A stretch of 64,000 nt of DNA. Origin: an uncultured Rubrobacteraceae bacterium. Its GTDB lineage: Bacteria > Actinomycetota > Rubrobacteria > Rubrobacterales > Rubrobacteraceae. Under the pieces are notes generated by a model. The model searched no databases. It worked only from the letters and a program-made list of their open reading frames with translations, and was not told the origin of the DNA. The DNA is taken from NCBI GenBank assembly GCA_902806085.1, contig CADCVH010000055.1, positions 25,892 to 89,891 of the forward strand, given 5' to 3'. Position numbers and translations under genes: made by a program. The first letter of the stretch is position 1, and every line of letters begins with the position of its first letter. Below, in pieces: positions 8,427 through 16,929 of the stretch.

Positions 8427-11069
8427 CTAACCCGCGCCGGAGAGGCTGCGGGTCAGGATCTCGCGCGCCCGCGCCAGGGCGTCGGGGATGGCCTCGAGGT
8501 TGCCCCCGCCCGCCTGGGCCATCGTCGCCCCGCCGCCCCCCCCGCCCCCGAGGACGCCGGAGACCTCCCTGACGATGTCGCCGGCCCGGACTTTTCCGGA
8601 GACCTCGGGGTGAAGGTTCGCGACGAGCACGGCCTTGCCGTCGAGATCGGCGGCGAGGACCACGGCCGACGGTCCGCCCAGGCGGTTCTTGACGTCGTCG
8701 GAGATCTGGCGCAGCCCCTTCACGTCGGCGGCGACGACCCGCCCCGTGACGACCCTGGCGCCGTCCATCTTCTCCGCGCCCTCGACGAGCGCCCCCACCT
8801 CGCCGAGGCCCTGCTGGAGGGCCTCCTGGCGCGCGGCCTCGCGGCCCTGCCTGGCCTCGTTGCGCAGGCTGTCCACGGCGGCCGGAAGCTCCTCCACCGG
8901 CACCCGGAGCGCGCCGGAGATCCCCTCCGCCGTCTCCGCCGTCTCGGTGAGGTAGAAGAGCGCCTCGCGGCCCGTGATGACCTCGATGCGGTAGAGGTCC
9001 GCGCCGTGCTTCCGGTTCGAGACGACCTTGAACGCCCCGACCTCCGCGGTGCCGCGCACGTGGGTACCGCCGCACAGCTCGCGGGAGAACCCGTCCACCT
9101 CGACCACGCGCACGAGGTCCCCGTACTTCTCGCCGAAGAGCATCATCGCGCCGAGGTTCCGGGCCTCCTCAAGGGTGGTCGTGTAGTAGCGGACGGGCTG
9201 GTTCTCCGTGATCTTGTACAGGCACTGCTCCTGAATACGCCGGACCTGCTCCTCCGTGACCTTCCCGCCGTAGCGGTAGTCGAAGCGCAGCCTGTCGGGC
9301 CCGACGTAGCTGCCGGCCTGCACGACTTCTTGCCCGAGCTCGGCCCGAAGCGCCCAGTGCAGGATGTGCGTGGCGGTGTGGTTCGCCTCGACCTGCTGGC
9401 GCCGGACCCGGTTTATGGAGGCGGTAACCGCGTCGCCCACGGCGAATCCGTCCCGCTCCACCCTGGCCCTCAGCACCTGGTAGCCGCCCGCCGGCACGAC
9501 GTCGAAGACCTCCAACTGGCCGTCCTCGGAGGTCACCCACCCCTCGTCAGCGACCTGCCCGCCGCCCGTCGCGTAGAACGGGTTCTCCGCCAGCACCACC
9601 GAGACCTCCCCCGGGGCGTCGGGCGAGTCCTCAAAGGCGACGATCCTGGTCTCTATCTGCTCCCGCTCGTACCCGACGAAGCGGCTCCTGATCTCCTGCT
9701 CCCCGAAAGCTGCTACCACGCGGTCGTAGCCGCGGGCGGCCTCCCTGGCGCGCCTTCTTTGCGCGTCCATCGCGGCCTCGTACCCCGCCTCGTCCAGGGA
9801 GACGCCGCGTTCGACGAGAACCTCGCGCGTGACCTCGACCGGGAAGCCGTAGGTGTCGTGCAGGGTGAAGGCGACCTCGCCGGGGAAGTTGCCCCCCTCC
9901 AGGCGCGAGAGCTCGGACTCCAGAAGCTCCTTGCCTGACTCGAAGATCTCGACGAACCTCGCCGCCTCGTCGGTCACGATACGGCGGATGTCCTCCCTGG
10001 CCTCTCCAAGCTCCCCGTAAAAGCCGTCCATGTAGTCCACGACGCCCCCGGCGACCGCGGCGAGCTGCCCCGGGCTCATGCCGAGGCGCGAGTAGGCCTG
10101 CAGGGCGGAGCGCCGGATCATGCGCCGCAGCACGTATTCCCGGCGCTGGTTGCCCGGCCTGACGCCGTCCGCGATCAGGAACGCCACGCCGCGGGTATGG
10201 TCGGCGACGATTCGCAAGGCCCGGTCTGTTGCCCCCGAGTCGCCGACGGAGATGCCGGTGAATTCCTTTATCTTCTCGAAGGCCGGGGCGTAGAGGTCGG
10301 TCTGGTAAACGGACTTGACGCCCTGGACGACGGCGGTGGTGCGCTCGAGACCGAGCCCGGTGTCTATCCCGGTCTTGGCGAGGGGGACGAGGGTACCGTC
10401 CTTGCGTTGCTCGTACTGGTTGAAGACGAGGTTCCAGATCTCCAGGAAGCGCGGGTCGCCCTCGTCGCCGCCTGGCCCGTACTTCGGGTCGGCGAGGGGG
10501 TCGCCGAGGCCGTACTCCTCGCCGTAGTCGTAGTAGATCTCCGAGCTCGGGCCGCACGGGCCCGAATCGCCCGGGGGGCCCCACCAGTTCTCGCTTTTCG
10601 GGAGGCCGAAGATCTTCTCCTCGGGGACGCCTACGGACTTCCAGAACTCCTTGGCCTCCACGTCCTCCGGGGCGTCCTCGTCGCCCTCGAAGATCGTGAC
10701 CCAGAGCCGCTCGGGCGCCAGCCCGAGCTCGGCCGTCAGGAACTCATAGGCGTACTCGACTGCCTCCCTCTTGAAGTAGTCCCCGAACGAGAAGTTGCCC
10801 ATCATCTCGAAGAAGGTCAGGTGGCTCGGATCGCCCACTTCTTCGATATCCTGCGTACGGAAGCACTTCTGGGCGCTCACGGCGCGCAGGGTGGGCGGCT
10901 TCTCCTCCCCGGTAAAGAAGGTGATGAACTGCTGCATCCCGGCCGTGGTCAGGAGGACCGTAGGGTCGTTGTACGGGATCAGGGAGGAGCTCGGGTAGAA
11001 CCTGTGGCCCCGCTCCCCGAAGAAGTCCAGAAACCGCTGTCTGATCTCGTAGCTTTGCATGGGCTCCAT
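8427..11069 (-). CDS. alaS: alanine-tRNA ligase
   Basis: 880 aa, full length. Class II aminoacylation domain (RQRFLDFFGERGH, FRTQDIEEVGDPSHLTFFEM), tRNA-recognition region, then an editing domain with the zinc and deacylation motifs HTATHIL and CGGTH. The C-terminal DHHA1-type region ends in a glycine-rich loop (GGGGGGGATMAQAGG). ATG 11069 is followed by a second ATG at codon 4; GAGCGGG lies upstream. The gene follows the sigma-factor gene by 16 nt on the same strand and leads into ruvX and mltG, so it may be partly co-transcribed with the sigma operon. Confidence 0.97.
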   Translation of the reverse strand: MEPMQSYEIRQRFLDFFGERGHRFYPSSSLIPYNDPTVLLTTAGMQQFITFFTGEEKPPTLRAVSAQKCFRTQDIEEVGDPSHLTFFEMMGNFSFGDYFKREAVEYAYEFLTAELGLAPERLWVTIFEGDEDAPEDVEAKEFWKSVGVPEEKIFGLPKSENWWGPPGDSGPCGPSSEIYYDYGEEYGLGDPLADPKYGPGGDEGDPRFLEIWNLVFNQYEQRKDGTLVPLAKTGIDTGLGLERTTAVVQGVKSVYQTDLYAPAFEKIKEFTGISVGDSGATDRALRIVADHTRGVAFLIADGVRPGNQRREYVLRRMIRRSALQAYSRLGMSPGQLAAVAGGVVDYMDGFYGELGEAREDIRRIVTDEAARFVEIFESGKELLESELSRLEGGNFPGEVAFTLHDTYGFPVEVTREVLVERGVSLDEAGYEAAMDAQRRRAREAARGYDRVVAAFGEQEIRSRFVGYEREQIETRIVAFEDSPDAPGEVSVVLAENPFYATGGGQVADEGWVTSEDGQLEVFDVVPAGGYQVLRARVERDGFAVGDAVTASINRVRRQQVEANHTATHILHWALRAELGQEVVQAGSYVGPDRLRFDYRYGGKVTEEQVRRIQEQCLYKITENQPVRYYTTTLEEARNLGAMMLFGEKYGDLVRVVEVDGFSRELCGGTHVRGTAEVGAFKVVSNRKHGADLYRIEVITGREALFYLTETAETAEGISGALRVPVEELPAAVDSLRNEARQGREAARQEALQQGLGEVGALVEGAEKMDGARVVTGRVVAADVKGLRQISDDVKNRLGGPSAVVLAADLDGKAVLVANLHPEVSGKVRAGDIVREVSGVLGGGGGGGATMAQAGGGNLEAIPDALARAREILTRSLSGAG

Positions 11070-11085
11070 CCCGCTCTGTGGCGTC

Positions 11086-11859
11086 CTAGTTCTCGTTTTC
11101 CATCTCGTCGAGCTCCTCGCGCAGGTCCTGTAGAGCGCGCCTGAGTAGCCGCGAGACGTGCATCTGGCTCACCCCGATGCGGTCCGCTATCTCGGTCTGC
11201 GTCTTGCCCTCGTTGAAGCGCAGCTTGAGGATCTGCTGCTGCTGGTCTCTCAGACCGTCGATGGCCCGCTGCAGGAGTATCCTGTCCTCAAGGCCGTCTA
11301 TCGGGGAGTTGTCGTCGGCCTGCAGGTCCATGATGGTGTCGCCCTCCCGCTCGTCCGGGCTCACCGGCGCGTCGAGGCTCGCGGTGTTGTAGGCCCGCCC
11401 GAGGGTGAGGGCCTCTGCGACGCTCTCGACGTCGGCGTCGAGCACGTCCGCAAGCTCGCGGATCGTGGGTGAGCGGCCGGTCTTTACGGTCTGGTCCCGG
11501 ACGGCCTCCTTGGCCGACTGGCGCAGCTCCTGCAGGCCGCGCGGCACCCGCATCGCCCACCCCTTGTCGCGGAAGTAGCGCTTGATCTCGCCCAGGATGT
11601 TCGGCGTGGCGTAGGTGGAGAACTCTATCCTCCTGTCCACGTCGAACCTGTCGACCGCCTTGATGAGCCCCACGGAGGCGACCTGCACGAGGTCGTCCAC
11701 CGGCTCCCCCCGCCCCGCGAACTTGCGCGCCAGAAACTCGGCGAGGGGCAACTGCTCCTGGATCACCTTCTCCCGCGCGGCCCGGTCGCCGAGCTTATGA
11801 TACCGCGTCAGGAGCCGCCTCGTGCGCGCCTTGTCCGGCCGCCGGTAGCGGCGGCTCAC
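11086..11859 (-). CDS. SigB/SigF-type RNA polymerase sigma factor
   Basis: 257 aa from GTG 11859 (GTGA overlap with the gene upstream). Region 2 is clear: EFLARKFAGRGEPVDDLVQV, IKAVDRFDVDRRIEFSTYAT, then ILGEIKRYFRDKGWAMRVPR. Region 3 follows (SPTIRELADVLDADVESVAEAL). Region 4 ends in LRFNEGKTQTEIADRIGVS with MHVSRLLRRAL. This is the SigB/SigF stress and sporulation class, normally held inactive by an RsbW/SpoIIAB anti-sigma kinase. The gene directly upstream is a shrunken relative of such a partner, lacking kinase motifs. Confidence 0.93.
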   Translation of the reverse strand: MSRRYRRPDKARTRRLLTRYHKLGDRAAREKVIQEQLPLAEFLARKFAGRGEPVDDLVQVASVGLIKAVDRFDVDRRIEFSTYATPNILGEIKRYFRDKGWAMRVPRGLQELRQSAKEAVRDQTVKTGRSPTIRELADVLDADVESVAEALTLGRAYNTASLDAPVSPDEREGDTIMDLQADDNSPIDGLEDRILLQRAIDGLRDQQQQILKLRFNEGKTQTEIADRIGVSQMHVSRLLRRALQDLREELDEMENEN

Positions 11860-12143
11860 GACACCAGCTCGACCACTGTCCGCCAACGCGACCCGTCCGC
11901 ACCGCTCTCGTCCGGCTCCTCCACCTGGGCGACCACCCCGTCGTCCGCGAGCGCGAACCTGAAGCGCGTCGGCGCGTCCACGGCGTGGAAGTCCTCCAGC
12001 AGCGCGACCGCCTCGTCGAGGCCGCCCACGCCAACTTTGGCCCGCGCCGCCATGCCGGCCAGCACCAACCCCACGCAGGAGCGAAGCCGCACGTCGGGGG
12101 GAAGGGTGAGGTAAGCGTATTCGGCGGCGCGGTCTGCGGTCAA
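11856..12143 (-). CDS. degenerate RsbW-like partner of the sigma factor
   Basis: 95 aa from TTG 12143, chosen because GGAGGAGAG sits three bases upstream. Overlap with the sigma gene means obligatory co-translation. The pattern AEYAYLTLPPDVRLRSCVGLVLAGMAA followed by DEAVALLEDFH resembles the start of a GHKL anti-sigma kinase, but the N-box (E..xNA) and the glycine-rich ATP lid are not present. The family assignment rests mainly on position and shape, so confidence in a specific function is low. If it binds the sigma factor it must do so without phosphorylation-based switching. Confidence 0.6.
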   Translation of the reverse strand: MTADRAAEYAYLTLPPDVRLRSCVGLVLAGMAARAKVGVGGLDEAVALLEDFHAVDAPTRFRFALADDGVVAQVEEPDESGADGSRWRTVVELVS

Positions 12144-12171
12144 ACTCTCTCCTCCTGGGTCATGGTCCTCC

Positions 12172-12504
12172 CTAACCGTTCCGCGACGCGGACGGCCCCG
12201 TGGACGGCCCCGTCGTCGGCTGCTCCGGGATCGGCTGCGGCGCGGGCGGTGTTTCGGGAGGGGCGGTGGCGGCACGCCCGGCGTGCGCCCTGTCGTGCTG
12301 CTCCAGGTCGCGCAGGATCTCCTCCCGCCGCGTCACGGAGGCCTCGCGGGCCGCGGAGACGGCGTTCTGGTACCGGCGACGGACGTTTACGGGCAGGTCC
12401 CTGGCGGCCTTCGGCAGGTTCTTGCGGGCCTCCTCGCTCGTGGCGTAGATCGTGCCGGCCACCCCGAGGACCACGCCCGCCGCCACCTTGCCCCAGTTGT
12501 TCAT
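12172..12504 (-). CDS. small membrane-anchored protein (YtxH-like layout)
   Basis: 110 aa from ATG 12504. A short N-terminal hydrophobic glycine-containing helix (VAAGVVLGVAGTIYA) is followed by a charged helical region and a proline-rich C-terminal tail. The ATG overlaps the stop of the DUF948 gene upstream (ATGA), so the pair is made together. DUF948 and YtxH-like proteins are frequently paired in Gram-positive genomes and are tied to general stress. The sigma-factor pair follows 28 nt further on, which supports one envelope-stress operon. Confidence 0.65.
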   Translation of the reverse strand: MNNWGKVAAGVVLGVAGTIYATSEEARKNLPKAARDLPVNVRRRYQNAVSAAREASVTRREEILRDLEQHDRAHAGRAATAPPETPPAPQPIPEQPTTGPSTGPSASRNG

Positions 12505-12884
12505 TCGCCCTCGCCTTCCGGCCGCTTCTCCCCGCCGAGGAACGTGCTTATGCCACGGGAGAGGCCGGCGGTCGCCGAGGAGACCCGGATCACGCCGCCC
12601 CGCACGCCACGGGTTATGACGGTCGTCGTCTGGTCTAGCTCGTCGGTCATGCCGGCCACGTCGCCCACGGCCTCGTCGAGTTGGGAGAGCTGGCTGTTGA
12701 TGTTGTCCACGGTCACGTGGGTCTTGCCTATCAGGGGCACCACCTGCTCGGAGACGTCCTTTATGCTCTTCTCCGTCGTCGCGAAGATGCGGGCGAGCCG
12801 CAAGAACGCCCACGCCAGCAGGAAGAAGGCGACCGCGACGCCCGCAAAGAGCAGCCCCTTCATCAGTTCCACGAAAAGGTCCAA
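12501..12884 (-). CDS. DUF948 family membrane protein
   Basis: 127 aa from TTG 12884, with GGAGGT ten bases upstream; a TATAAT box sits about 45 bases before the start. One N-terminal transmembrane helix (MKGLLFAGVAVAFFLLAWAF) and a long amphipathic region typical of DUF948 (SEQVVPLIGKTHVTVDNINS, then DEAVGDVAGMTDELD). First gene of a run that continues through the YtxH-like gene, the anti-sigma-like gene and the sigma factor. The family is linked to general stress in Firmicutes; its biochemical role is unknown. Confidence 0.8.
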   Translation of the reverse strand: MDLFVELMKGLLFAGVAVAFFLLAWAFLRLARIFATTEKSIKDVSEQVVPLIGKTHVTVDNINSQLSQLDEAVGDVAGMTDELDQTTTVITRGVRGGVIRVSSATAGLSRGISTFLGGEKRPEGEGE

Positions 12885-12957
12885 AACCTACCGCACCTCC
12901 GTCAAAGAGCCCCGAAAGTCCGCATTATAACCGCGATGGCACCGTTTTCGCACGTCC

Positions 12958-14424
12958 CTACTCGCCACCGGGCGCGACGACGCCGCCGCCGACGACCCGC
13001 CCGCCGTCCGCGCTGTAGAAGACGGCCGACTGGCCCGCCGCGACACCCATGACGGGCTCTTGGAGGCGCGCGATCCAGCCCCCCTCGCCGTCGCCCTCTA
13101 CCTCGCAGGCCACCGGCCCGCCGTTGTACCGGACCTGCACCGAGCTCGCCTCCTCGGGCGGCAAGAACCAGTTGAGGTCGCGGACCCGCACCTCGCGAAC
13201 CTCCAGGTCCCTTCGCCGCCCTACGACGACCTGCTTGCTTTTCGGGCGCACCTCGGTCACGTAGAGCGGGGTCGGCGCGGAGACGCCTATGCCGCGTCGC
13301 TGGCCGACGGTGAAGTCGACGACGCCGGCGTGCCGGCCGAGCACAACCCCCTCCCGGTCCACCACCTCCCCGGGCTCCGCGGAGACCGTCTTGCGGACGA
13401 AGCGCCGGTAGTCGCCGTCCGGGATAAAGCAGATGTCCTGGCTCTCCGGGGTGTAGGCGACGGCGAGGCCCCGGTCCTCGGCGATCCGGCGCACCTCGCT
13501 CTTGCGGTAGTCGCCGAGGGGAAAGACGGCCCGGGCGAGCAACTCCTTCGGGATCGGCCACAGCACGTAGGTCTGGTCCTTGCTCTCGTCCACCGGCCGC
13601 GCGAGGCTCGGGCCCTCGGCGACCCGCGCGTAGTGCCCGGTCGCCACGTGCCTGAAGCCGAGCTCGTCCGCGAGAAAGGCCGCAGCGTGGAACTTCACGT
13701 GCGCGTTGCACGCCACGCAGGGGTTCGGGGTGCGCCCCTTCTCGTAGGACCCCACGAAGTCCTGCATGACCCGCTTGTTGAAGAGCTCCTTGAGGTTCAG
13801 CGTGAAGTGCGGCAGGCCCATCCTGTGGGCCGTGTCCCGCGCGAAGAGCACGGTGTCAGGCGAGCAGCAAGACCGGCTGCCCCTCTCGCCGTCGTGCAGC
13901 CGGAAGGTCACGGCCGCGACGTCTTGGCCGGCCTCCTTGAGCAGCAGCGCCGTCACGGCGGAGTCAACCCCCCCGCTCATCGCCGCCACCACGCCTCCCT
14001 CTCCGGCCCCACCGCCGCCGACGTACCCGTCCACGAGCCCGGCGGCCGCGGTCCGGCTCCAGTGGTCCTCGAAGGCCTTGTGCAGGGCGTCGAGCACGAG
14101 CGTCAGCGCGTGCCCCTTGCCCTGCGGCAACGGCCCGCCGAGCGCCTCCTCGACGTCGGCCTTAGACACCCGCGCAGCTTCGAGCAGGGGTTTGCCGTGC
14201 ACCAGCTCGGCCAGCGCTGAGCCCGCGGCCACGCAGGCCGCGCAGCCGAAGACCTCGTACCGTGCCTCCTCGACCTCGTTCTCCCGTATCTGAACGGAGA
14301 AGACGGCGACGTCGCCGCAGGCGGCGTCCCCCGACTCGCCCCTCCCGGACGGTTCTTCCAGATGCCCCGCGTGGCGGGGGCGGACCAGATGGTCTATGAC
14401 CTTCGGATTGTAGGCTTCGGCCAT
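12958..14424 (-). CDS. mnmA: IscU/NifU-like scaffold fused to tRNA 2-thiouridylase MnmA
   Basis: 488 aa. Residues 1-125 match the IscU/NifU N-domain: NPKVIDHLVRPRHAGHL, AACGD (C36, D38), FGCAAC (C61, C64). The third conserved cysteine is replaced: the IscU HC is H105-A106 here. After a glycine linker, residues from about 144 are MnmA: P-loop AMSGGVDSAV (about 148-157), catalytic Cys in TPNPCVACN and in ESQDICFIPD, and a C-terminal beta-barrel. MnmA thiolates U34 of Glu, Gln and Lys tRNAs using persulfide sulfur. Cysteine desulfurase lies directly upstream on the same strand, suggesting a dedicated sulfur relay. Confidence 0.92.
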   Translation of the reverse strand: MAEAYNPKVIDHLVRPRHAGHLEEPSGRGESGDAACGDVAVFSVQIRENEVEEARYEVFGCAACVAAGSALAELVHGKPLLEAARVSKADVEEALGGPLPQGKGHALTLVLDALHKAFEDHWSRTAAAGLVDGYVGGGGAGEGGVVAAMSGGVDSAVTALLLKEAGQDVAAVTFRLHDGERGSRSCCSPDTVLFARDTAHRMGLPHFTLNLKELFNKRVMQDFVGSYEKGRTPNPCVACNAHVKFHAAAFLADELGFRHVATGHYARVAEGPSLARPVDESKDQTYVLWPIPKELLARAVFPLGDYRKSEVRRIAEDRGLAVAYTPESQDICFIPDGDYRRFVRKTVSAEPGEVVDREGVVLGRHAGVVDFTVGQRRGIGVSAPTPLYVTEVRPKSKQVVVGRRRDLEVREVRVRDLNWFLPPEEASSVQVRYNGGPVACEVEGDGEGGWIARLQEPVMGVAAGQSAVFYSADGGRVVGGGVVAPGGE

Positions 14425-14503
14425 CAGCTACGGGCCTTCGGCTTCGCTGTTTCGGTGGTGCGGCTGCGGTTCACGAAAAAACTCTTCTCCTTGTGGCTTA
14501 TGG

Positions 14504-15664
14504 CTAACCGGCGTACACAGGCGAGAGTTCGCGCAGGCGCCCCACGGCCCCGGCGAAGGCTTCGAGAAAGCCGTCCACCTCCCCGGCGGTGTTGTCTTTG
14601 CCAACCGTGATCCTGGCCGCCGAGAGCGCGTCCTGCTCGTCCCTGCCGAGCGCCAGCAGCACGCCGGAGGCCTGGTGCCCGCCGCCCGAGCACGCCGAGC
14701 CGCTCCCGATGGCGTACCCGAGCGAGTCCAGGACCAGCACGAGGCTCTCTGCGCCGACCCCCCGAACGGTGAAGTGCGCGTTGTTGGAGAGCCTGAGCTC
14801 CGGGTGGCCGTTAAGCTCCACGTCGGGGAGCCCGCGCACGCCCGAGATCACGCGGTCGCGCAGAGCCGCCTCGTGCCGCACCCTCTCGCCCAATTCTTCC
14901 CTCGCAAGCCGGGCCGCCTCGCCGAGGCCCGCGATCCCCGCGACGTTCTCGGTCCCGCTTCTAAGACCCTGCTCCTGCCCACCCCCGAACACGACCGGCT
15001 CGATGTCCGTCCCCCCGCGCACGTAGAGGGCGCCCACGCCCTGCGGGCCGTAGATCTTGTGGCCCGAGATGGCGAGCGTCGAGACGGCCGCCTCCCGGAC
15101 GTCAAGGGAGAGCCTGCCAGCCGCCTGGACGGCGTCCGTGTGGAAGGGTATCCCCCGCCGGGCGCACGCGTCGGCGAGCTCCCGGACGGGCTGGACGGTC
15201 CCGATCTCGTTGTTGGCCCACACCACGCTGGCGAGCGCCGTGTCGGGGCGCAGCGCCGCGGCGAACTCCGCGGGGTCCACGAGGCCGTATTCGTCAACGC
15301 CCACCCACGAGACCTCGAAGCCTTCGGCCTCAAGCCGCCTCGCGGCCTCGCGCACGGCGGCGTGCTCCACCCCGGAGACCACCGCGTGCCGCTTGCCGGG
15401 GTCCGCGGCGCGGGCGAGCCCGAAGACGGCTACGTTGTCCGCCTCGGTGCCGCCGGCGGTGAAGAAGATCTCCTCCGGGGAAGCGCCGAGGAGGGCCGCC
15501 ACGTGCCCGCGAGCGGCCTCGACCGCCTCCCTGGCGGCGACGCCCCGCGCGTGGAGCGAGGAGGGGTTGCCGCGGGTCGCGCCGAGGTGCGGGAGCATGG
15601 CTTCGAGCACCCGCGGATCCACGGGTGTTGTGGCGGCGTTGTCCAGGTAAACGGGGTCGGGCAT
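14504..15664 (-). CDS. cysteine desulfurase (NifS/IscS class)
   Basis: 386 aa from ATG 15664; an in-frame GTG at 15685 is less likely because YLDNAATTP follows the ATG directly. PLP enzyme that removes sulfur from cysteine. The PLP lysine is in ISGHKIYGP, the catalytic cysteine in GSGSACSGGG, and HTDAVQ and GVEHAAVREAA are also seen. Upstream partner of the IscU-MnmA fusion, so its persulfide probably feeds both tRNA thiolation and any Fe-S cluster assembly done by the fused domain. Confidence 0.95.
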   Translation of the reverse strand: MPDPVYLDNAATTPVDPRVLEAMLPHLGATRGNPSSLHARGVAAREAVEAARGHVAALLGASPEEIFFTAGGTEADNVAVFGLARAADPGKRHAVVSGVEHAAVREAARRLEAEGFEVSWVGVDEYGLVDPAEFAAALRPDTALASVVWANNEIGTVQPVRELADACARRGIPFHTDAVQAAGRLSLDVREAAVSTLAISGHKIYGPQGVGALYVRGGTDIEPVVFGGGQEQGLRSGTENVAGIAGLGEAARLAREELGERVRHEAALRDRVISGVRGLPDVELNGHPELRLSNNAHFTVRGVGAESLVLVLDSLGYAIGSGSACSGGGHQASGVLLALGRDEQDALSAARITVGKDNTAGEVDGFLEAFAGAVGRLRELSPVYAG

Positions 15665-15723
15665 GGCCCGGCTAGTGTATCTCACGGGGGCGAAATTTCA
15701 GCCCGCAAGCGGGGCCGCGCGGC

Positions 15724-16683
15724 CTAGACGGTGACGGTGGAGGCGACCGCGCCGCCGGGGTCGAGGAGGGCGACCTGGTCCCCCGGCGCCAGGTCGAGCT
15801 CGGTCCCGCCCTCGAAGGTCCCGTCCACGGGCTCCCCGTCCGCGTCCACGACGTCCGGGACGCGCCCCACCGAGGCGCTGCCCCGCGGGGGAACCCGAAC
15901 GTCGCTGTTGATCGTCACCTGCGGAGCGTCGGGGTCCACCTGGGCGTCCTCGGGGCTGAGCACCCGAAGCGTGAAGCCGCGGAGGTTGACGGGGCTCTCC
16001 GTGGGGTTCTGAACGCTAAAGAACTCGATGCCGCCCCCGTCGTCCGTCAGGTCGACGTTCTCTATGCGAACGTCCACGTCGCTCGTGTTGTCCTCGACCT
16101 CGACGGCGGCGAGGTCGAAGAGCGCCTGGCTCAACACGGGCTCGGGCGTGTAGCCCTGGAAGAGGTTCGTTATGACGTACCCTTCCCCGCTCGGCGCGAG
16201 CATCGCAACGTACGGCGTCACCCCGACCCCGAGCTGGGCCGCCAAGGTGCCGTACTCCCCCTCCTCAAGCTCCACCGAATCGCCCGCGGGCCCGGGGTTT
16301 GAAATGTCGTACTGGAAGAACTCTATCGTCGGGTACTGGGTCCTCAAGCGCTCCATCGCGTCCCTGACCCCGCGGTCGACCGAGAGCCCCTGCGGATAGT
16401 CCAGCGAGTCCTCGTCAAGCTTGTAGAACTGGACCGCGATCCTCGCCCGCCGCCCGTAGGCCTCGCCGAAGTTCGGCGGGACGGGCTGCTCGGTGTTCAG
16501 CGCAAAAGGCACGTCCGAGAGCGTCTCCGCCTGGCCCTGCCCCACCGCCACCGCCGACCCCTCCTCGCCCGGGGGCTGCACGGCGGACGGCGCCACCGGG
16601 GCCTCGGCCTCGGGCACGGCCGCCTCCTCGTCGTCGCCCCCGCACCCTGTCAGCAGGACCGTGCAGGCCAGCACCACGGGCAC
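15724..16683 (-). CDS. predicted lipoprotein
   Basis: 319 aa from GTG 16683. A lipobox VLLTGC, followed by Gly-Gly-Asp and an acidic linker, predicts export and lipidation. The body shows a thioredoxin-like surface (IAVQFYKLDEDSLDYPQGLS, GVGVTPYVAML) and a C-terminal beta-rich domain (NPTESPVNLRGFTLRV). From the GTG the signal peptide lacks a charged n-region. Extending 14 codons to ATC 16725 adds IRENGVRGFFARLG and brings a GGAGAGG ribosome site into range, so a non-canonical ATC start is quite possible. Function unknown. Confidence 0.8.
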   Translation of the reverse strand: MPVVLACTVLLTGCGGDDEEAAVPEAEAPVAPSAVQPPGEEGSAVAVGQGQAETLSDVPFALNTEQPVPPNFGEAYGRRARIAVQFYKLDEDSLDYPQGLSVDRGVRDAMERLRTQYPTIEFFQYDISNPGPAGDSVELEEGEYGTLAAQLGVGVTPYVAMLAPSGEGYVITNLFQGYTPEPVLSQALFDLAAVEVEDNTSDVDVRIENVDLTDDGGGIEFFSVQNPTESPVNLRGFTLRVLSPEDAQVDPDAPQVTINSDVRVPPRGSASVGRVPDVVDADGEPVDGTFEGGTELDLAPGDQVALLDPGGAVASTVTV

Positions 16684-16929
16684 GCCGAGCCGCGCGAAGA
16701 AGCCTCTTACGCCGTTCTCCCGGATAAACCTCTCCCCCGCAGCCCACCGAAAATTTCCCTCCGGCGGCGGGTGCCCGGCCGGATGTGGGCTAACTTAGCA
16801 CGGGCGCCAAACGCACGCAACGGCACCGCGGCGGGCCCCGGCGGGCTTCGGGAGCGGGCTTTTTCGGCTACCATTCGGGGACGTCGCGCCCGGGGAGTTC
16901 GGGCGCGCAAGCGAGACGTCGGGAGGCGC

